DNA of 64,000 bases, from positions 1-64,000 of the forward strand of contig CAZSQA010000012.1 of the NCBI GenBank assembly GCA_964608915.1, given 5' to 3'. The stretch comes from QWQI01 sp964608915. Its GTDB lineage: Bacteria > Planctomycetota > Planctomycetia > Isosphaerales > Isosphaeraceae. Position numbers and translations under genes: made by a program. Below, one piece after another: positions 34,122 to 43,014 of the stretch (positions within the stretch are counted from its first letter, which is position 1; each line of letters begins with the position of its first letter). The notes under the pieces were generated by a model that saw only the letters and a list, made by a program, of their open reading frames with translations, was not told where the DNA came from and did not search any database.

Positions 34122-34706
34122 TCAGAGTTTTTCCACCTGCCAATACTCGAGGTCAACGGGTGTCGGCCGGTTGAAGATGATGAGCATCACCTTGACCGCG
34201 CCCCGACCTTCGATGATCTCTTCGACGGACCCTTCGAAGTTTTCGAACGGGCCGTCCTTGATCTTGACGCGATCGCCACGCTCAAGGTCGATCCGGACCT
34301 TGGCGGTTTCTTCTTCCTTGACCGGCACGACCTGTCCGAGCATCTGCTGGACCTCGGTCTCGCTCATGCGGGACGGAGAGCCGTGAGGACCGATGAAATC
34401 ACCGACCCCGGGAGTCTCGCGAACGAGAAACCAGGTTTTCTCGTTGAGCTCCATGTGAATCATCACGTAACCGGGATAACTCTTCCGCTCGATGACCCTC
34501 TTGCGATTGTTGCGAACTTCGGTCGACTTCTCGGTCGGGACGACGATCTGTTCGAAATACCGGTCAAGACCTTCGATCTTGACCCGGCGTGCGATCGCAT
34601 CACGAATCGTATCTTCCCGCCCGCTCTGAACCTTCAGAACGAACCATTCATGATTCGGAGATTCGGATTCGTCTGTCGCGGACGGAAGGTCAGGTATCTT
34701 CAGCAT
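34122..34706 (-). CDS. nusG: Transcription termination/antitermination protein NusG
   Basis: A 194-residue protein that binds RNA polymerase and couples to ribosomes or Rho. The NGN domain is seen in EWFVLKVQSGRED and SYPGYVMIHM, and the C-terminal KOW domain in GDRVKIKDGPFENFEGSVEEI. The ATG at 34706 gives a normal length with a short charged N-terminal tail. It follows secE by 53 bases. Confidence 0.97.
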   Translation of the reverse strand: MLKIPDLPSATDESESPNHEWFVLKVQSGREDTIRDAIARRVKIEGLDRYFEQIVVPTEKSTEVRNNRKRVIERKSYPGYVMIHMELNEKTWFLVRETPGVGDFIGPHGSPSRMSETEVQQMLGQVVPVKEEETAKVRIDLERGDRVKIKDGPFENFEGSVEEIIEGRGAVKVMLIIFNRPTPVDLEYWQVEKL

Positions 34707-34759
34707 GGCTCGTCGAATCGTGATCGAATGGAGATGGGAAACCGCGATACTCGAAGGTG

Positions 34760-35311
34760 TCAGATACGGATGACCCCGATCCACGTCAGAACCGTGGACC
34801 ACACCTGATCGACAAGCCACAGATAGGTGGTCATGAGCACGACCGTCACGAGGACCACGCTCGTCGCACGCTTGAGATCGCTCCAGGTCGTCCAGGACAC
34901 CTTGTTCATCTCGGATTCGGTCGCGATCAGGAACTCGGCGAAGTCCTCCTGATTCACGAGACGGAAAACGAACCAACCCGCGATCGCGGCCAGAACGAAA
35001 GGAATGCCGATGCGCGAGTAAGGCTGGCTGACCCAGGACGGGACCGTGACCACGGCCAGCGATTCCGAAAGACGCCAGAGACCGGCCAGGAAAATGAGGC
35101 CCAGACCCGCGGCCGTCGCGACGCGAGCGATGAAACCCTGATTGGGCTTGTACCGCTCCGACGAGAGGAAATTGCCGAAAAACCGCGTCGCCGTCTTGCG
35201 TATCGAATTCGACGAGGCCGACTTCTGCGGACTCGAGGACGCGGACTTCGCCGCCGAATCACCGGCTCGCGAACCACGATCCGAGACCTGTTTCTTGTCG
35301 ACCTTCGCCAT
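34760..35311 (-). CDS. secE: Preprotein translocase subunit SecE
   Basis: A 183-residue membrane protein of the SecYEG channel. The conserved C-terminal part is EFLIATESEMNKVSWTTWSD followed by a hydrophobic helix. Two extra hydrophobic segments (near 68-85 and 95-113) precede it, and the first 50 residues are Ser/Lys-rich, so this is a long form with three membrane helices. The ATG at 35311 was chosen; further upstream the frame runs into the tRNA-Trp gene. Confidence 0.94.
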   Translation of the reverse strand: MAKVDKKQVSDRGSRAGDSAAKSASSSPQKSASSNSIRKTATRFFGNFLSSERYKPNQGFIARVATAAGLGLIFLAGLWRLSESLAVVTVPSWVSQPYSRIGIPFVLAAIAGWFVFRLVNQEDFAEFLIATESEMNKVSWTTWSDLKRATSVVLVTVVLMTTYLWLVDQVWSTVLTWIGVIRI

Positions 35312-35363
35312 ATACCACCTCGACAGCCCGCAAGGGACGTACAGTTCGAAATCCAGGACGAAA

Positions 35364-35436
35364 CACGAGCGGAGGGAATCGAACCCCCAACCCCCGGTTT
35401 TGGAGACCGGTGCTCTGCCAGTTGAGCTACGCTCGT
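35364..35436 (-). tRNA. tRNA-Trp (CCA)
   Basis: A complete 73-base cloverleaf with seven-base acceptor stem (ACGAGCG/CGCTCGT), D arm with GCTCAACTGGCAGAGC, anticodon loop CTCCAAA (anticodon CCA) and T loop TTCGATT. It sits between rpmG and secE, a common location for this tRNA in bacteria. Confidence 0.96.
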
Positions 35437-35474
35437 AAGATCGGTGATCCGGGAATGCCACCGGATCGATCAGT

Positions 35475-35627
35475 TTACTTCTTCCGGGACTCTTTGTGCA
35501 AGGTGTGTTTGCGAAGCCTCGGGCAATATTTTTTCAGCTCGAGCCGACCAGCGCCACGTGTCTCTTTCTGGACACGGTAGTTGCGATCGCCAGTCTCAGT
35601 GCATTCCAGCCAGACGTACTCTCTCAT
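35475..35627 (-). CDS. rpmG: 50S ribosomal protein L33
   Basis: A 50-residue basic protein starting MREYVWLECTETGDRNY and ending KYCPRLRKHTLHKESRKK, which is the L33 pattern. Only two cysteines (9 and 35) are present, so a complete four-cysteine zinc ribbon is absent. The gene lies between tuf and tRNA-Trp, as in many genomes. Confidence 0.94.
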   Translation of the reverse strand: MREYVWLECTETGDRNYRVQKETRGAGRLELKKYCPRLRKHTLHKESRKK

Positions 35628-35657
35628 CGCAATGCGTTCCGCTCAGATTGAAGGACA

Positions 35658-35687
35658 TCGCGGGAGTCACTCGGGTGACTCCCGCGA
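35658..35687 (-). terminator. Perfect hairpin between tuf and rpmG
   Basis: A 13-base-pair stem (35658-35670 with 35675-35687) with a four-base loop, 23 bases past the tuf stop. No T run follows on the minus strand, so it may be an attenuator, processing site or Rho-independent terminator of low strength. Confidence 0.6.
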
Positions 35688-35709
35688 AATTCCGAAGTCG
35701 CCAGGTTCG

Positions 35710-36933
35710 TCAGGCGAGAATCTTGGTCACGACGCCGGCACCGACGGTACGACCGCCTTCACGGATGGCGAAGCGAAGATTCTCTTCCATCGCGATCGGC
35801 GTGATCAGCTCGACGACCATCTTGATGTTGTCGCCCGGCATGCACATCTGGGCTTCGCCGCCGTCGTCCGGGTTGTGCAGGCTCAGAACCGATCCGGTCA
35901 CGTCCGTGGTCCGGAAGTAGAACTGAGGCCGGTAGTTCTTGAAGAACGGCGTATGGCGGCCGCCTTCTTCCTTGCTGAGGACGTAAACTTCGGCCTCGAA
36001 CTTGGTGTGAGGCGTGATCGAGCCGGGCTTGCAGATAACCTGACCCCGTTCGAGGTCGGTCTTGGCGACGCCCCGGAGGAGGATACCGACGTTGTCGCCG
36101 GCTTCGCCGAGATCGAGGGTCTTCTGGAACATTTCGACGCCGGTGACGGTCGTCGTCTTGTTCCGGTCGAAACCGATGATTTCGACCGTATCGCCGACTT
36201 TCACGATACCACGATCGATCTTGCCCGTACCCACGGTACCGCGACCCATGATCGAAAAGACGTCTTCGACCGGCATCAGGAACGGCTTGTCCTTGTCGCG
36301 GATCGGCTCAGGGATGTAGTCATCCATCGTCTTGACCAGATCCAGAATGCACTTGGCCTTTTCCGGATCCGAAGGATTGTCGTATGCGGGACGAGCACAG
36401 CCGCGGGTGATCGGAATGTCGTCGCCCGGGAACTTGTACTTGGTCAGAAGCTCGCGGAGCTCCATTTCGACCAGTTCGAGCAGTTCGGGGTCGTCGACGA
36501 GGTCGATCTTGTTGAGGAACACGACCAGGGCCGGCACGCCGACCTGACGGGCCAGGAGGATGTGTTCCCGCGTCTGCGGCATCGGGCCGTCAGCGGCGGA
36601 CACCACCAGGATCGCGCCGTCCATCTGGGCGGCACCGGTGATCATGTTCTTGATGTAGTCCGCGTGGCCCGGACAGTCGATGTGGGCGTAGTGCCGCTTT
36701 TCCGACTCGTATTCGACGTGCGAAACGGCGATGGTGACCGTCTTGGTGGCATCCCGAACCGTACCGCCCTTGGCGATGTCGGCGTAATCTTTCTTCTTCG
36801 TCGCACCCGCCCACGGTTGTACGGCGAGAACCGACAACAAGGCGGCGGTCAAAGTGGTCTTGCCGTGGTCAATGTGACCGATGGTTCCCACGTTGACGTG
36901 CGGCTTCGTCTTGACGTAAGTTTCCTTACCCAT
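35710..36933 (-). CDS. tuf: Elongation factor Tu, divergent switch I
   Basis: A 407-residue GTPase that carries aminoacyl-tRNA to the ribosome. The P loop GHIDHGKT (19-26), DCPGHAD (87-93) and NKID motif are intact. The normally invariant RGITI of switch I is replaced by KTVTI (64-68), within a changed GGTVRDAT context; the Mg-binding Thr is kept. The domain 2 hallmark GRGTVVTGR reads GRGTVGTGK, and a CARPAY segment stands in place of GSALKAL. The protein is about 13 residues longer than E. coli EF-Tu. The position right after the four tRNAs matches tufB of E. coli, so it should be the functional factor. Start at 36933 (MGKETYVKTKPHVNVGTIGH). Confidence 0.97.
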   Translation of the reverse strand: MGKETYVKTKPHVNVGTIGHIDHGKTTLTAALLSVLAVQPWAGATKKKDYADIAKGGTVRDATKTVTIAVSHVEYESEKRHYAHIDCPGHADYIKNMITGAAQMDGAILVVSAADGPMPQTREHILLARQVGVPALVVFLNKIDLVDDPELLELVEMELRELLTKYKFPGDDIPITRGCARPAYDNPSDPEKAKCILDLVKTMDDYIPEPIRDKDKPFLMPVEDVFSIMGRGTVGTGKIDRGIVKVGDTVEIIGFDRNKTTTVTGVEMFQKTLDLGEAGDNVGILLRGVAKTDLERGQVICKPGSITPHTKFEAEVYVLSKEEGGRHTPFFKNYRPQFYFRTTDVTGSVLSLHNPDDGGEAQMCMPGDNIKMVVELITPIAMEENLRFAIREGGRTVGAGVVTKILA

Positions 36934-37079
36934 TACCAGCTCCCGTCGCTTGAATTCCGCTTGCGAACGAAACATGCCACCGGGTTCGGGGCGGATGTCC
37001 GTCTCGCGATCATCTCACGGGCGAGACATGACCGTCATGCCCCGCACCCCGTACCTCGGTTGACACATGTAACCAAGAA

Positions 37080-37152
<73 letters not shown>

Positions 37153-37232
37153 CAATTCTCTCACGCATGTATTCTGACGAGCGATTCTGAAAGCCGTACT
37201 CTCCTGTTTTCGATCGTCTCATTCATACGTGA

Positions 37233-37303
37233 AGCGGGTGATGGGAATCGAACCCACGTGTCCTGCTTGGAAGGCAGGTGCTCTACCATTGAGCTACACC
37301 CGC
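37233..37303 (-). tRNA. tRNA-Gly (TCC)
   Basis: A 71-base cloverleaf with acceptor GCGGGTG/CACCCGC and anticodon loop CTTCCAA (anticodon TCC). Third tRNA in the cluster. Confidence 0.96.
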
Positions 37304-37339
37304 CATTCGGCCCGGATGACCCTTCGGCCACTGAGCCAA

Positions 37340-37421
37340 TGGGTGGAGCAGGATTCGAACCTGCGAAGGCAGTGCCACCAGATTTACAGTCTGGCCCCTT
37401 TAGCCACTTGGGTATCCACCC
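37340..37421 (-). tRNA. tRNA-Tyr (GTA)
   Basis: An 82-base class II tRNA with acceptor GGGTGGA/TCCACCC, anticodon loop CTGTAAA (anticodon GTA) and a long variable arm. Second tRNA in the cluster. Confidence 0.96.
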
Positions 37422-37450
37422 GTCTCGATCGTCTCGCGTCTCTCGCGAAG

Positions 37451-37523
37451 AGCTGGCGGTGAGACTCGAACTCACGACCTACGGTTTACAAAACCGTTGC
37501 TCTACCAACTGAGCTACGCCAGC
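37451..37523 (-). tRNA. tRNA-Thr (TGT)
   Basis: A 73-base cloverleaf with acceptor GCTGGCG/CGCCAGC and anticodon loop TTTGTAA (anticodon TGT). First gene of the cluster; a promoter lies 22 bases upstream. Confidence 0.96.
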
Positions 37524-37545
37524 TTCGAACGGCTTAGGACTCAAG

Positions 37546-37574
37546 ATCGTATCCGATACCATCGGCAGTTGCAA
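37546..37574 (-). promoter_or_regulatory. Sigma-70 promoter of the tRNA-tuf operon
   Basis: Minus-strand TTGCAA (37569-37574), a 17-base spacer and TACGAT (37546-37551), ending 22 bases before the first tRNA. Position, spacing and box quality suit a stable-RNA promoter. Confidence 0.65.
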
Positions 37575-37585
37575 CCGTCTTCTCC

Positions 37586-37618
37586 CAAAAAAAATTCCGC
37601 CTCCCTGGGGGAAGGCGG
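37586..37618 (-). terminator. Intrinsic terminator of the sigma factor gene
   Basis: On the minus strand a CCGCC...GGCGG stem rich in G/C is followed by AATTTTTTTTGGG, 40 bases past the sigma factor stop. It separates that gene from the tRNA operon. Confidence 0.85.
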
Positions 37619-37655
37619 GACGGCGCGGACGCGCCTGGTTCACCACAACACCTGA

Positions 37656-39368
37656 TCAGCTAGGCAGTTCGATCTTCTCGAGGGCCGCGATCCGACGAAT
37701 TTTTTCCTGGGCTCTCGCTTCGATCTGACGAACCCGTTCCTTGGTGATTCCGAGTTGCCGGCCGAGGTTCTCCAGCGTGCACTCCTCGTTCCCGCCGAGG
37801 CCGAACCGGCTTTCGATGATCAGTCGCTCACGAGGGTCGAGCTGGCCAAGGAGTCCCTGTACGGTTTGCCGCAAGTTTTTCTGGGCGGTTTCCAGTTCCT
37901 GTTCGTCGGTACGGTTATCGGCGGCGGCTTCGAACATTTCCTCATGGCCGGTGACGAACCGGTCGCGGTGGTTGTTCTCTTCGGGGATCGAGCGGGCGAA
38001 GTTCTTCACGATGGCCCAGGAGGCGTAGGTGCTGAACTTGTTGCCGCGGGAGTAATCGAACTTTTCCACGGCCCTCATGAGGGACATGTTGCCGTCGGAG
38101 ATGAGTTCGAAGAAGTTCACCGAGCCGAGCACGTGACGTTTGGCGATCGACACGACGAGGCGCAGGTTGGCACGGATGATCTGGTTTTTGACCATCAGGG
38201 CTTCTTCCTGGAGCCGTTCGATCGTATCGAGATCGCTGGACCGGGCGCGGCCCGGATCGGCGGCGACTCGGGTGCGCAGCTGGGCGGCCTGCCACTTGAG
38301 GAAGTTCATCTTCCGGAACAGGTGTTGTTCCTGAACTTTGGACAGGAGCGGCACTTCGTAGAGGCTCGCCAGATAGGGCGGGAGGTCCTTGGGTGCGCGG
38401 GCCCGCTTGGTCTGCGATTCGGCTTCTGGCATTTCGGCCGTGAATTCGGCTGCGACGCCGTTGCGGGCGAATTCCGGATTGTCGATGAAGTCGATCGGCG
38501 TCTTGAGCAAATCGATGGCCCTCATTTCCACGAGTACACGGTGAATGCTCTGCCGGCTCCGGCGGAACTGGCGTGCCAGGGCGGCCACGTTGACGCCACG
38601 GGAGTGCAGCGCCTGGATCTGGGCCTTGGCGGCGTCCGTCATGGGGCCCGTCAGGTCTGGGAACAGGGCACGTTCCGGGTGATCGCGGTCATGATCCTTG
38701 ATCAGGGTTCGGACCGTTTCGGGCGATCGGGACATGGTCATGGCAATTCTCCGCGCGATCTGCATCATGTTCTGTACGGGGTCTTTGTCCAGAGCCTCAC
38801 GCACCTGCTCGAAGATCTTTTCCCTTTCCTGGTCGTCGAGATTCCGGAACTGGCTGCCCCGGCGGATCAATTCGGTGTTTCGCGTCTCGAAATTCGTGAC
38901 GCTCGAACTCAGGAAGCCCAGTCGGATTTTGCCGTCGATCGAAAACCGGCGGGCGACCAGGCCACGCGAACGCCAGCGATTGATCGTGCGGACGGAGACT
39001 CCGAAGCGTTCTGCGAGCTCTTCGGGCGACCAGATCTTCTGGTCCGTCTGGCTCGCGTCCATGGGGGTACGTTCCGCGAGTTCTTCGACGAACTGGGCCA
39101 GATCCTGAATCCACAGGCCGCCCTTCATCGACGTACCGCTGGCCTCGTGCGGCCTGACGCCCGTGACGCGAAAATGGACAAAATCGAAGGGATAGGTCGA
39201 TTCGGCGTCCAGCTCGCCCATCAGGGCTTCGGCGCGATCGATCTGCATGAGGCGCTTGTCCTTCGGCGTGTACCGGATCATCTGGTCACGCAGGAGCTTC
39301 AGTGGCTCGGCCATCTCGTGGGCCTCGCTTTTCGACCGAACCGCAGGACTTGCCGTAGAACGCACCAT
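37656..39368 (-). CDS. Sigma-70 family factor with long N-terminal HTH extension
   Basis: A 570-residue sigma factor. The C-terminal 200 residues are a standard sigma-70 core: region 2 (ANLRLVVSIAKRH, FFELISDGNMSLMRAVEKFDYSRGNKFSTYASW) and region 4 (RFGLGGNEECTLENLGRQL, TKERVRQIEARA). The first 350 residues are unlike normal region 1. They contain a helix-turn-helix near 113-142 (WSPEELAERFGVSVRTINRWR) and a second HTH-like segment farther on (VNVAALARQFRRSRQSIHRVL). This suggests added DNA binding or anti-sigma interaction. The ATG at 39368 follows AGGGAG with good spacing; a later ATG at 39314 is also possible. It lies upstream of the translation cluster but ends in its own terminator. Confidence 0.9.
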   Translation of the reverse strand: MVRSTASPAVRSKSEAHEMAEPLKLLRDQMIRYTPKDKRLMQIDRAEALMGELDAESTYPFDFVHFRVTGVRPHEASGTSMKGGLWIQDLAQFVEELAERTPMDASQTDQKIWSPEELAERFGVSVRTINRWRSRGLVARRFSIDGKIRLGFLSSSVTNFETRNTELIRRGSQFRNLDDQEREKIFEQVREALDKDPVQNMMQIARRIAMTMSRSPETVRTLIKDHDRDHPERALFPDLTGPMTDAAKAQIQALHSRGVNVAALARQFRRSRQSIHRVLVEMRAIDLLKTPIDFIDNPEFARNGVAAEFTAEMPEAESQTKRARAPKDLPPYLASLYEVPLLSKVQEQHLFRKMNFLKWQAAQLRTRVAADPGRARSSDLDTIERLQEEALMVKNQIIRANLRLVVSIAKRHVLGSVNFFELISDGNMSLMRAVEKFDYSRGNKFSTYASWAIVKNFARSIPEENNHRDRFVTGHEEMFEAAADNRTDEQELETAQKNLRQTVQGLLGQLDPRERLIIESRFGLGGNEECTLENLGRQLGITKERVRQIEARAQEKIRRIAALEKIELPS

Positions 39369-39767
39369 GGACCCGCTCCCTTCACCAGCCGAATGACCGA
39401 ACCGGAATTGCATCCTGACGACGCCGAATTCCGGATCCGCTTGCCTCGCACCGCTAGATACGCTCACGATCGACAATTCGTTCCCTCGTGACGACCATTC
39501 TCACGTCGGAAAAGAAAAGCTGGCCGCGACAGGAATCCGGGAAATACCTGGATGCCCTCGTTCCCACTTTCTATTCGTGTGAAGTCGATCCGCCATTCGA
39601 TCACTTCCGGATTTCCTTTCATTTTCGGACTTGCCATTTCTCACCCACTAGATATACGTAGCGAACGGGCTTTTGGGTCACAGGAAGTGTCCGGAATCAT
39701 CACGGGATTTCCCGGAGGATCGTCGCAGTTCGACGACAATCCTTGCACAATCAAGGAGTTATGAACG
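39369..39767. other. Divergent intergenic region
   Basis: About 400 bases between the sigma factor gene and a secreted-protein gene transcribed the other way. It must contain both promoters; no clear operator or repeat was seen. A strong AAGGAG (39753-39758) serves the right-hand gene. Confidence 0.4.
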
Positions 39768-41189
39768 ATGCGACTGTGGCGATTCGATTCCCCTGCGATT
39801 CGATTTTTCTTCCTGACGACGACGCTTTCGATCGCCGCGTCCGAAATGCATGGCGCACAGAAAGTGACGCTTCGCGAAAGGGTCGATCCAAGGCGAGTGA
39901 TCGCATCCACGCATGCAATGCATGCGGAGGGAACTTTTTTTCTGGACCCGCCCGTGGACACGGCGAAATCCGGAAAAAAAGCGGATTCGATCAAGCCCGA
40001 ATCGCTGAAAGTCGTCGCGAAGACGAAAATGGCGGTTCAGGATCGATGGCGTGTGGGAGATTCCGCCGGCGGTTCCGCGACGAACGGGTTGACGAGCCTG
40101 AGGCTGGTATCGACCGCGGAGAGCGAAATCGGCGGCGAGCTGAGGCCCACGAAAACGGCCCTGAGGCCGCAGCGAAAACGCATGCTCGTGGACATCGAAA
40201 ACGAATCCTTCCGGACCGTTTGCGTCGACGGACCGCTGACCAGGGCCGAGCTTGAGGCGCTGACGACGCCGGGCGATGCGGCGAGCCTTTGGACTCTTCT
40301 GCCGAAAACCGACGTGGAGCAGGGCGATACCTACCGGCTGGACAGGATCGCGGCGAAATCCCTCTCGCTTTACGACGCCATCGCGGTCAACTCGCTTGAC
40401 GGCAAAGTTCAGGATTTGACCGAAAAGTCGGTCAGAATCGCGATTTCCGGCGAAGTTCGGGGCGCGGTGCTCGGCGCCGAAGGGATCATGAAGATTCGGG
40501 GCGAATTGACATTCGACCGCGAAGCCGGCCTGGTCACTTATTTGAAGCTGGATCGCGAGGAAAGCCGCCGGCCTGGCTCGGTCGAAGCGGGGCTGGAGAT
40601 CACGAGCGACCTGGAAGTGCGCCGGCAGGTCGCGGCGGAACCTGCGGCCGAGATCGCGGGCGACCTTGCGAGCTGGCCGGTCGCTGCGACGCCGCAGTCG
40701 TCGATGCTGGAGTGGTTCGATCCGACCGGCTCGATTCGTCTGGAACACGACAGGGACTGGCATGTGACGTGGTCGGACACGGAGGAATCGGTGCTCAAAC
40801 GGGTCGATCGAGGCGGTGCCGTAATCGCCCAGTGCAACCTCAAAAAAGCGCCGATGGTAGCCCCGGGGCGGCACCAGGACCCCGAGCAATTCGAGCAGGA
40901 CGTGCAGGAAGCTCTCGGCAAGCAATTCCGCAAGGTTTTCGGCAAAGGGGAATTGCAACGGCAGGACGGACAGGGATACGGCTTCAAGCTGGCGATCGAG
41001 GGGATCATTCAGGAATTGCCGGTAGTCTGGTATTATTATTTGCTGGCCTCGCCGCAGGGCGATCAATTCGTGGCCACGATCACGACGACTCTGGCGGAGA
41101 CTCTGGGCAGCGGCAAGCCCGGGCTTTTGCTGGCGGAATCTCTTCGCTGGTCGGATCGAGCGGCAAAAAAAGAAGACTCGAAACCTTGA
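39768..41189 (+). CDS. Secreted protein of unknown function (first of a pair)
   Basis: A 473-residue protein with an N-terminal signal peptide (hydrophobic run up to about residue 29, ending EMHGAQ). The middle is beta-rich with a GDTYRLD turn. The last 150 residues (from about 315) look like a separate alpha/beta domain with DRDWHVTWSDTEES and EQDVQEALGKQFRKVFG. The next gene encodes a protein of the same layout, so they may be ancient duplicates. AAGGAG sits nine bases before the ATG. No named family is recognised. Confidence 0.8.
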   Translation: MRLWRFDSPAIRFFFLTTTLSIAASEMHGAQKVTLRERVDPRRVIASTHAMHAEGTFFLDPPVDTAKSGKKADSIKPESLKVVAKTKMAVQDRWRVGDSAGGSATNGLTSLRLVSTAESEIGGELRPTKTALRPQRKRMLVDIENESFRTVCVDGPLTRAELEALTTPGDAASLWTLLPKTDVEQGDTYRLDRIAAKSLSLYDAIAVNSLDGKVQDLTEKSVRIAISGEVRGAVLGAEGIMKIRGELTFDREAGLVTYLKLDREESRRPGSVEAGLEITSDLEVRRQVAAEPAAEIAGDLASWPVAATPQSSMLEWFDPTGSIRLEHDRDWHVTWSDTEESVLKRVDRGGAVIAQCNLKKAPMVAPGRHQDPEQFEQDVQEALGKQFRKVFGKGELQRQDGQGYGFKLAIEGIIQELPVVWYYYLLASPQGDQFVATITTTLAETLGSGKPGLLLAESLRWSDRAAKKEDSKP

Positions 41190-41327
41190 GCAACTCAAGG
41201 GCAGTGGAGTCCAGCGCGAAAACTTGTTAGCGTGGTGGTAGCGAATCGGCTTTGGCGGATCTGCCGAGACAGTTCGGCGGGGCACCTGGCCGCGAACGGA
41301 ACTCGATGAGCCAAGAGGGTCTGCGCC

Positions 41328-42941
41328 ATGCGACGCGGCGGACAAGACGGACGACATCTGCTGACTTTTCTGCCTGTTCTGGGATTGATCCTCTGGGGCA
41401 CTCTGTCGCCACGGTCGGTCACGGCGCAGAACCCTGCCCCTGGCGGCGAAACGACTGTGGACGAGGCGATCAAGGACGTATCGACCCGCTATCGGTTTCG
41501 CGAGGTCTTTTCGATCAAGAACGTCGAGCCGATTCCGGGCGAAATCGCCCAATCCCGCAGCGCTTTTCGCGAAACGCTGGTGATGACGGTCGATTCGCCC
41601 AAAGGCGCGCCGATCAAGTCCGAACGGACACGGCAGTTGATCTATTCGGAACGTCCCGCGATTCTCGGTCAGGGCGGCCGGGTAGATGCCGTCGTACGGC
41701 GCTTCGAAACCTTCCGCCTGGATCCCGCGCCTCAGGGCATCGAATTGGAGAAGAACAAGCCTCTGGAGGGGCTGACGATCTTCGCGATGCGGGCTCAGGA
41801 GGGCGAAAACATCATGTCTCTGGTGACGGACCGGCAGATCACCGATTTCGAATACAATATCGCGACCTCCGTGCCCTCCGTCATGACGGATTCGGAACTG
41901 CTGCCGACAGCCCCTCTTCGGCTGGGCGACAGCTGGCCCTTGAGCCGTACGGCGGCCCGCGTGCTGATCGGGCGTGGCAAAGTCAGTTCGTCGTCTCTCA
42001 CCGGCACGCTCAAATCGGTGCAGCCGAGCGCTCAGGACGAAACCCTGATGTCGGCCCTGGTGGCGATTTCCGGCCAGGTCGTCAGCGATATGGGAACTTG
42101 CTCGCTGAATTTGCAATATCAATTCGAATTCGGCACGAAGTCGGCGACAGTCGAGAGTTCCACCGGAGGTGTGAATCGAGACGGCGGCACTGTGCTTTCC
42201 GCTCAGGGCGGCATCCGGAAACTCAGCCTCGCTCAGGTGGAAATCTCGGACCTGCCCGGAGCGCAAGGCCGCCTGAAGCAGGTTTTCGATCGCCAACTCG
42301 TTTTCGAGCGGCAACTCGCTGGCCGTCAGGAACCGATCGAATTGCCGAGCGCCGTCCCCACGGCGACGAAGGAAAACAGCTGGCTTGTGTTCACGGATTC
42401 TTCGAATCGCTTCAAGGTCAAGCACCCGCCGGTCTTGCGTCCGATCAAGGAAGAAGAGGATTCGATCACCTTCGCATCGACGTCCGGCTTTCAGGAATTC
42501 GTGCGGGTCGACCTCGACGGCGCTGACATCAAGCCGGAAGGTTTGCGCAAAGATCTGGAAAAGGAGTGGACGGCCGAAGGTTTCGAAATTTTCGCCGTTT
42601 CCGAAAACTACCTGAAGGACGACTGGGGCGATCGTCGCGTCTATCGCGTGGAAGCGGCCTTACAGGCCACCGACACGGGCAACAAGCAGCGCAGCCAGTT
42701 CGATGCCTATGTGATTCAGTTCCCGCAGAATACGACCATCGTCGCCGAATCGGTGACTTTCAGCCCGCAGCCGGCTCCATTTCGGGACATGATCGAGGAA
42801 ATGCTCAAAACCATCGAGCTAAGCATCCCCACGGCCCCCAAAGCGCCTGCCGAACCAAAGCCTGCCGAACCAGCACCTGCTGACGCTCCCAAGGCCGCCG
42901 AGCCACCGCCGGCTCAGCCAGAACAGGCGACGAAGCCCTGA
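41328..42941 (+). CDS. Secreted protein of unknown function (second of a pair)
   Basis: A 537-residue exported protein: signal peptide over about residues 1-34 (LLTFLPVLGLILWGTLSP), a beta-rich middle with LRLGDSWPL, then an alpha/beta domain (SSNRFKVKHPP to VAESVTF) similar in order and turns to the preceding protein. The tail is an Ala/Pro-rich linker (KAPAEPKPAEPAPA). It lies 138 bases downstream of its likely paralogue on the same strand. The function is unknown; the last folded domain loosely resembles PsbP-like domains. Confidence 0.8.
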   Translation: MRRGGQDGRHLLTFLPVLGLILWGTLSPRSVTAQNPAPGGETTVDEAIKDVSTRYRFREVFSIKNVEPIPGEIAQSRSAFRETLVMTVDSPKGAPIKSERTRQLIYSERPAILGQGGRVDAVVRRFETFRLDPAPQGIELEKNKPLEGLTIFAMRAQEGENIMSLVTDRQITDFEYNIATSVPSVMTDSELLPTAPLRLGDSWPLSRTAARVLIGRGKVSSSSLTGTLKSVQPSAQDETLMSALVAISGQVVSDMGTCSLNLQYQFEFGTKSATVESSTGGVNRDGGTVLSAQGGIRKLSLAQVEISDLPGAQGRLKQVFDRQLVFERQLAGRQEPIELPSAVPTATKENSWLVFTDSSNRFKVKHPPVLRPIKEEEDSITFASTSGFQEFVRVDLDGADIKPEGLRKDLEKEWTAEGFEIFAVSENYLKDDWGDRRVYRVEAALQATDTGNKQRSQFDAYVIQFPQNTTIVAESVTFSPQPAPFRDMIEEMLKTIELSIPTAPKAPAEPKPAEPAPADAPKAAEPPPAQPEQATKP

Positions 42942-42962
42942 GTCACGGATCGCCATCCGGTC

Positions 42963-42997
42963 GCAAGCGGCGATGACGATTCTTCATCGCCACTTGC
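42963..42997. terminator. Hairpin between convergent genes
   Basis: A 14-base-pair stem with one mismatch (42963-42976 with 42984-42997) and a seven-base loop. It sits between the ends of a plus-strand and a minus-strand gene. No T run is present on either side. Confidence 0.55.
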
Positions 42998-43014
42998 GTT
43001 CGATCCGTTTCACA

